Shown here: piece by piece, positions 7,175-10,274 of the stretch
Layout of the letters: every line of letters begins with the position of its first letter
How positions within the stretch are numbered: the first letter of the stretch is position 1
Origin: Pseudomonadales bacterium
GTDB taxonomy: Bacteria > Pseudomonadota > Gammaproteobacteria > Pseudomonadales > Pseudohongiellaceae
Length of the DNA: 10,274 bases
Direction of reading: 5' to 3'
Assembly (NCBI GenBank): GCA_022360535.1
Contig: JAKSCP010000493.1
Location: 1 to 10,274 of the forward strand
The notes under the pieces: generated by a model
Seen by the model: the letters and a program-made list of their open reading frames with translations, nothing else
What the model was told of the DNA's origin: nothing
Database searches by the model: none
Program-made: the position numbers and the translations under genes

Positions 7175-8155
7175 ATGAGAAAGCACGTTTTCAGTAGACT
7201 ACAACTGGGAGCAGTACTTGTTGTTCTATCTGCTCTGGTATCTCAAGCGGTAGTTGCCCAAACCTATACACGGGGCCGTCATGTTGAGCCTGCCTTTGAA
7301 GGCTGGCGCCCAAATGAAGATGGCACGTTTAACATGATGTTCGGTTACATGAACGAGAACTGGGAAGAATCCCCGGACATCCCCATCGGTGAGAATAACT
7401 TCTTCTCCCCAGGGGAAGCGGACCGTGGGCAACCAACCCATTTCCTGCCTCGTCGCAATCGATTTACTTTCGAAGTGACCGTGCCTGCCGATTGGGGTGA
7501 TCGTGAATTGGTCTGGACCCTGAATGTGAACGGTGAAGAGCGCAAAGCTTATGCGACGCTGCGGCAAGATTATCTGGTAGATAATATGGTAATTGCCTCA
7601 GAAACTGGTTCGCTGGGTGCTGGTACCAGTAGTCCGGAATCCCGGGCAAATATCCCTCCTGTAGTATCAGTTATAGGTGATGAGATCAGAACAGTTGCCG
7701 TTGGCCGTTCGTTGGAAGTTAATACCGAAGTTACCGACGATGGATTGCCTGAGCCAACTGACCCGGTAGAAGAAGCCCGCCGATTTGCTGAATTTGCTGG
7801 TGGTGGTTTGGCTGCGGCCCTGGTCACTCCAGAAGCAGTAATGCAACGTCGTCTTATGAGCCCACCGCAGAAAGTTACTGTGGATAAGGTTAACGGACTT
7901 TACTATTCCTGGAACAAATGGCGTGGCCCGGGCAACGTTACTTTCGACCCACCTCAGGTTAAAGTCTGGGAAGATACCCGCACCAGTGCCAACTCGCCCT
8001 GGGGAGCATTGTTCCTGCCACCACCAATCCCTGAGGATGGAATCTACGGTGTGGAAATGACTTTCGATACTCCGGGACAATACATTCTCTGGGGTAGGGC
8101 CGACGACGGCGGTCTTTATCACGATGCCTGGATTACCGTGAATGTTACTGAATAG
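7175..8155 (+). CDS. Exported protein of unknown function with a PKD/Ig-like domain
   Basis: I do not recognise a named gene. The product (326 residues from ATG 7175) has a clear Sec signal peptide: a basic start MRKHVFSR, a hydrophobic core, and a probable cleavage after AVVA, before QTYTRG. The start is uncertain: ATG 7157 adds six residues but has no ribosome binding site, whereas GGGGGA (7159-7164) serves ATG 7175, or GTG 7169 at closer spacing. The mature N-terminal half (VEPAFEGWRPNEDGTFNMMF onward) is rich in Trp, Asn and aromatic residues and looks beta-rich. From about residue 159 the pattern IPPVVSVIGDE...VTDDGLPEP...GPGNVTFDPP...FDTPGQYILWGRADDGG...ITVNV matches the order of strands and signature motifs of PKD/Ig-like beta-sandwich domains. 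Extra segments are inserted after DDGLPEP (about 45 residues) and after VTF. No catalytic motif, transmembrane segment or lipobox is visible. It is a monocistronic unit, with terminators on both sides. A periplasmic, surface or secreted binding role is possible but unproven. Confidence 0.85.
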   Translation: MRKHVFSRLQLGAVLVVLSALVSQAVVAQTYTRGRHVEPAFEGWRPNEDGTFNMMFGYMNENWEESPDIPIGENNFFSPGEADRGQPTHFLPRRNRFTFEVTVPADWGDRELVWTLNVNGEERKAYATLRQDYLVDNMVIASETGSLGAGTSSPESRANIPPVVSVIGDEIRTVAVGRSLEVNTEVTDDGLPEPTDPVEEARRFAEFAGGGLAAALVTPEAVMQRRLMSPPQKVTVDKVNGLYYSWNKWRGPGNVTFDPPQVKVWEDTRTSANSPWGALFLPPPIPEDGIYGVEMTFDTPGQYILWGRADDGGLYHDAWITVNVTE

Positions 8156-8168
8156 CTCAGGCTCCATA

Positions 8169-8189
8169 AGTGTTCAATAAATGAACACT
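8169..8189 (+). repeat. Perfect hairpin just upstream of a terminator
   Basis: AGTGTTCA (8169-8176) pairs exactly with TGAACACT (8182-8189) around the 5-nt loop ATAAA. It lies 13 nt after the stop codon of the secreted-protein gene and 12 nt before the next hairpin, a full intrinsic terminator. Having no T tract of its own, it is more likely a 3'-end stabilising stem or a protein-binding dyad than a terminator. Confidence 0.55.
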
Positions 8190-8201
8190 CGAACAGAAAT
8201 C

Positions 8202-8228
8202 AAAAAGGGCGCTAAGGCGCCCTTTTTT
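8202..8228 (+). terminator. Strong intrinsic terminator after the secreted-protein gene
   Basis: GGGCGC (8207-8212) pairs with GCGCCC (8217-8222) around the tetraloop TAAG. The stem extends through five A:T pairs (8202-8206 with 8223-8227), and six T residues follow the GC-rich part (8223-8228). The A run before the stem means it could also work in the reverse direction. It separates the secreted-protein gene from the receptor gene downstream. Confidence 0.92.
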
Positions 8229-8337
8229 GTGTGACAAACTAACCCAGCCAGTACATTCCGAACGAATGTTCTATAAACTTCCCTCGGTGCCCAGACTTCG
8301 TCCATCCTAACCATATATTAGTAGTGTTAACCGCTCA

Positions 8338-8361
8338 TTCTAAATTGACAACTTGTCAATG
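8338..8361. promoter_or_regulatory. Operator-like palindromic repeat, copy 1
   Basis: This 24-bp unit begins TTCTAA and contains the perfect palindrome ATTGACAACTTGTCAAT (8-bp arms around a single central C, 8344-8360). An identical unit begins 32 bp downstream. Short symmetrical arms of this kind are typical of binding sites for dimeric helix-turn-helix regulators such as the MarR or TetR types. The regulator cannot be named from the site. The arm includes TTGACA, the sigma70 -35 consensus, but no good -10 element lies 16-18 nt downstream. Confidence 0.6.
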
Positions 8362-8369
8362 TATGGATG

Positions 8370-8393
8370 TTCTAAATTGACAACTTGTCAATG
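8370..8393. promoter_or_regulatory. Operator-like palindromic repeat, copy 2
   Basis: This is an exact duplicate of the 24-bp unit at 8338-8361, with the palindrome at 8376-8392. The 32-bp offset is close to three turns of B-form DNA, so proteins bound to the two copies would face the same side of the helix and could bind cooperatively. The 8-bp spacer between the units is not repeated. The pair lies 176-231 bp before the receptor start codon, suitable for control of that gene. Confidence 0.6.
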
Positions 8394-8568
8394 AATGCCC
8401 CAACCGCCCTATTCATGACGGATTTCAGAATTCGTTATTGTTTTCTGCAATATCTGTAGCAATTGATGGGCAACTATGATGAAGTCGAACGTAGCACCCA
8501 GCGTGCTCTGCAAGCGCAAAAACGCAAAACAAAATAAACAAAACAGAGAATAAAAAGAGGTAAAAAGT

Positions 8569-10274
8569 ATGGCCCACGAAGTATTCCGTACTCCCAAGAA
8601 ATTCCCTGTCAGAACTCTCGCCGCTGCAATCTCTCTCGCTCTGATTCCCGTTGCCCAACAAGCATCGGCTCAGAATGATACGAGTGTGGAAGAGGTGATC
8701 GTGACTGGCTCTTTTATCCGTCGCTCTGAAGGTATCGCCGCTGCTTCTCCTGTTGTGCAGTTTTCAGCAGAAGATATCGAAGCTGAGGGCACCATTAATA
8801 TGGCTCAGGTGGTACAAAACCTGACCTTTAACAACGGTACCGGTGTCATCAACTCAATTCAGGGATCGACCAACCAGATTGCGAGTTTCAATCTTCGCGG
8901 ACTGGGAACCCGTGCCACCTTGCCGTTGATTGATGGCAAACGAGTCCCAACAGCGAACGTACAGCTGCTATTACCAGCGATGGCGTTGCAGCGCATGGAT
9001 ATCGTAACCGATGGTGCTGCTGCACTTTATGGTACAGACGCGGTGGCTGGCGTGGTCAACATGGTGCCTTATCGCAGCTATGATGGCATCAAGGTGGAAG
9101 CCTACGAAGAACAAGACAGCCGTGGCGACTACTGGCGTCGTGAAACATCATTCCTGGCTGGTCGCAGCTTTGGCGATGTGGACCTCGTCGTAGCAGGTTC
9201 CTATCAGGTGAATGATGCACTGGCCTGGCACGACCGGCCCGAGTATGTCCTGTCCGGACTTACTCATAACTCTGGATCGAACCCAGGTAATTTTGAGACG
9301 CCAGTTCGTGATGAAAATGGCGATCTGACCGGTACCTTCCGCAATCGACCGGATCCAAGCTGCGGCCTCAACGAATCCCCAGACCAGAATGCGCAGTTTA
9401 ATTCTCCCTGGGGAACCAATGCGCTGGGTCGTTGCTGGTTGAGCTTTGGCGACACTCGTGACTTCATGGAAGAGTTGGATTCAACCAACTTGTACGGAAG
9501 TATGACCTGGGATGCCAACGAGGACATTACCTTCAATGCTCAGGTTCTTTACAACCGCCAGGTAGTGCGGGGCCGTCAAAACCCAGGTAACCCGGGTGCT
9601 CGAATTGATGATCTGCCAACAGTGCGTGGTGAACTGCCCGGTAATACTTTCCGTGCAGCCACCTCTGGTGGTGATTTGCTGTTCGCTGAACCACTGCGCG
9701 ACGGCAACGGGGATATTATCAATGACGCTTACGGCAATGCGCAGTGGATGCGTGATGCCAATGGTGAATCGGTATTGGCGCAGAATCGCTTTGCTGACAT
9801 AAACACCGATCCACTGGGTGGGGTGCCATTTTATGAAGATGTGCGCATCGGTTCCTGGCTACCTTTCGGTAAACCACAGGCCAATACCCAACCTCTTTCT
9901 TTCCAGGAAAATGATGGCCTGAACATGGAGTTGGATGACAAGCGTACTGCGCGATTCTCATTCGGCGCTGACTTTAATGTGCCCTGGCTTGAAGGCTGGC
10001 GCGGTAAGGCAGAATACATGTTCGGCTATACAGAGCAGAATGACATTGCCAACCAGGACTTCAGCTTTAGTGCTGTTGAACAGGGATTGAACTGCGACCA
10101 GATCAATGATCCGGAAGCCTGTTTCAACCCTTTCGGTGCTCAGGATGCCCGCTATCGAAACTCGCAACAAGTTGCCGATGCGGTATTTACCCAGTTCACC
10201 GAGGGCAACCGCGACGAGTTGCAGACTCTCGACATCTACATCAATGGCGACTTGCCACTCGGATTTGAATTACC
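8569..10274 (+). CDS. TonB-dependent outer-membrane receptor, N-terminal part (cut by window end)
   Basis: The reading frame is open from ATG 8569 (ribosome binding site AAGAGG at 8555-8560, 8-nt spacing) to the window edge; 568 residues are visible and the C-terminus is missing. Such receptors are 22-strand outer-membrane barrels that import scarce ligands using energy from TonB-ExbB-ExbD. Residues 1-34 form a signal peptide ending ASA. The TonB box VEEVIVTG is at 40-47, only a few residues into the mature protein, so there is no N-terminal signalling (STN) domain. The plug spans about 55-168, with FNLRGLGTRATLPLIDGKRVP around 107-127 and DIVTDGAAALYGTDAVAGVVNMV at 144-166. Barrel strands and long loops follow. 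Cysteines at 265/289 and 509/518 could form two loop disulfides. The ligand is unknown; no sequence feature points clearly to siderophore, vitamin B12 or glycan. The operator-like repeats upstream suggest regulated expression. Confidence 0.93.
   Translation, partial: MAHEVFRTPKKFPVRTLAAAISLALIPVAQQASAQNDTSVEEVIVTGSFIRRSEGIAAASPVVQFSAEDIEAEGTINMAQVVQNLTFNNGTGVINSIQGSTNQIASFNLRGLGTRATLPLIDGKRVPTANVQLLLPAMALQRMDIVTDGAAALYGTDAVAGVVNMVPYRSYDGIKVEAYEEQDSRGDYWRRETSFLAGRSFGDVDLVVAGSYQVNDALAWHDRPEYVLSGLTHNSGSNPGNFETPVRDENGDLTGTFRNRPDPSCGLNESPDQNAQFNSPWGTNALGRCWLSFGDTRDFMEELDSTNLYGSMTWDANEDITFNAQVLYNRQVVRGRQNPGNPGARIDDLPTVRGELPGNTFRAATSGGDLLFAEPLRDGNGDIINDAYGNAQWMRDANGESVLAQNRFADINTDPLGGVPFYEDVRIGSWLPFGKPQANTQPLSFQENDGLNMELDDKRTARFSFGADFNVPWLEGWRGKAEYMFGYTEQNDIANQDFSFSAVEQGLNCDQINDPEACFNPFGAQDARYRNSQQVADAVFTQFTEGNRDELQTLDIYINGDLPLGFEL

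Larger units (their letters stand above)
8229..8568. other. 340-nt gene-free regulatory region before the receptor gene
   Basis: No credible coding sequence is seen on either strand. The left third contains a small dyad, ACATTC/GAATGT (8253-8258 with 8264-8269, loop CGAAC). The middle holds two identical palindromic repeats (8338-8361 and 8370-8393, listed separately). The right part becomes strongly A-rich (about 8510-8568, an unstructured leader) and ends in the receptor ribosome binding site AAGAGG (8555-8560). A TATGAT hexamer (8475-8480) could be a -10 element but has no good -35 partner. I could not assign a promoter with confidence. Confidence 0.6.

Noticed and set aside
8345..8382. 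TTGACA hexamers in the palindromes as true -35 promoter elements
   Set aside because: No acceptable -10 hexamer lies 16-18 nt downstream of either copy on the plus strand, nor in the matching positions on the minus strand.
8338..8393. The paired repeats as a minimal CRISPR array
   Set aside because: Only two copies exist, with an 8-bp spacer, no cas genes, and strong dyad symmetry centred on one base; this fits operators far better.
8409..8661. Two overlapping minus-strand reading frames (62 and 78 residues) with hydrophobic stretches
   Set aside because: They overlap the A-rich leader and signal-peptide codons of the receptor on the opposite strand. Their hydrophobic Phe/Leu runs come from the A-rich plus strand, and no ribosome binding site or family resemblance is seen.

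Overview
The window looks like a chromosome segment from a gammaproteobacterium, probably an aquatic or marine heterotroph. The main evidence is the gene order nusA-infB-rbfA-truB-rpsO-pnp, all on the + strand, which is the classic gammaproteobacterial translation/RNA operon. The encoded proteins align by eye with their E. coli and Pseudomonas counterparts over nearly their whole length. Genus cannot be decided from the sequence alone.

Region 1 (1-6959) is this housekeeping operon. It holds the C-terminal end of the transcription factor NusA, then complete genes for initiation factor IF2, ribosome-maturation factor RbfA, tRNA pseudouridine-55 synthase TruB, ribosomal protein S15 and polynucleotide phosphorylase. 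Intergenic gaps are 14, 33, 50, 129 and 89 nt. The two long gaps, before rpsO and before pnp, both hold inverted repeats able to fold in the mRNA, as expected where S15 and PNPase control their own synthesis. The rpsO leader can be drawn as a three-way junction whose closing stem ends one base before the Shine-Dalgarno sequence. A strong intrinsic terminator (6975-7008) ends the operon.

Region 2 (about 7009-8228) is a single-gene unit. A leader with a perfect 10-bp inverted repeat precedes a gene for an exported protein of unknown function. This protein carries what looks like a PKD/Ig-like beta-sandwich domain split by insertions. The unit ends in two tandem hairpins, the second a textbook intrinsic terminator.

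Region 3 (8229-10274) starts with a 340-nt gene-free regulatory stretch. It contains two identical 24-bp repeats 32 bp apart, each built around a perfect 17-bp palindrome, which look like paired operators. They precede a TonB-dependent outer-membrane receptor that has a signal peptide, TonB box and plug and is cut by the right edge of the window. Regions 2 and 3 are not part of the conserved operon. They look like lineage-specific envelope and nutrient-uptake genes placed after it. No mobile element, tRNA, rRNA or CRISPR array was seen.
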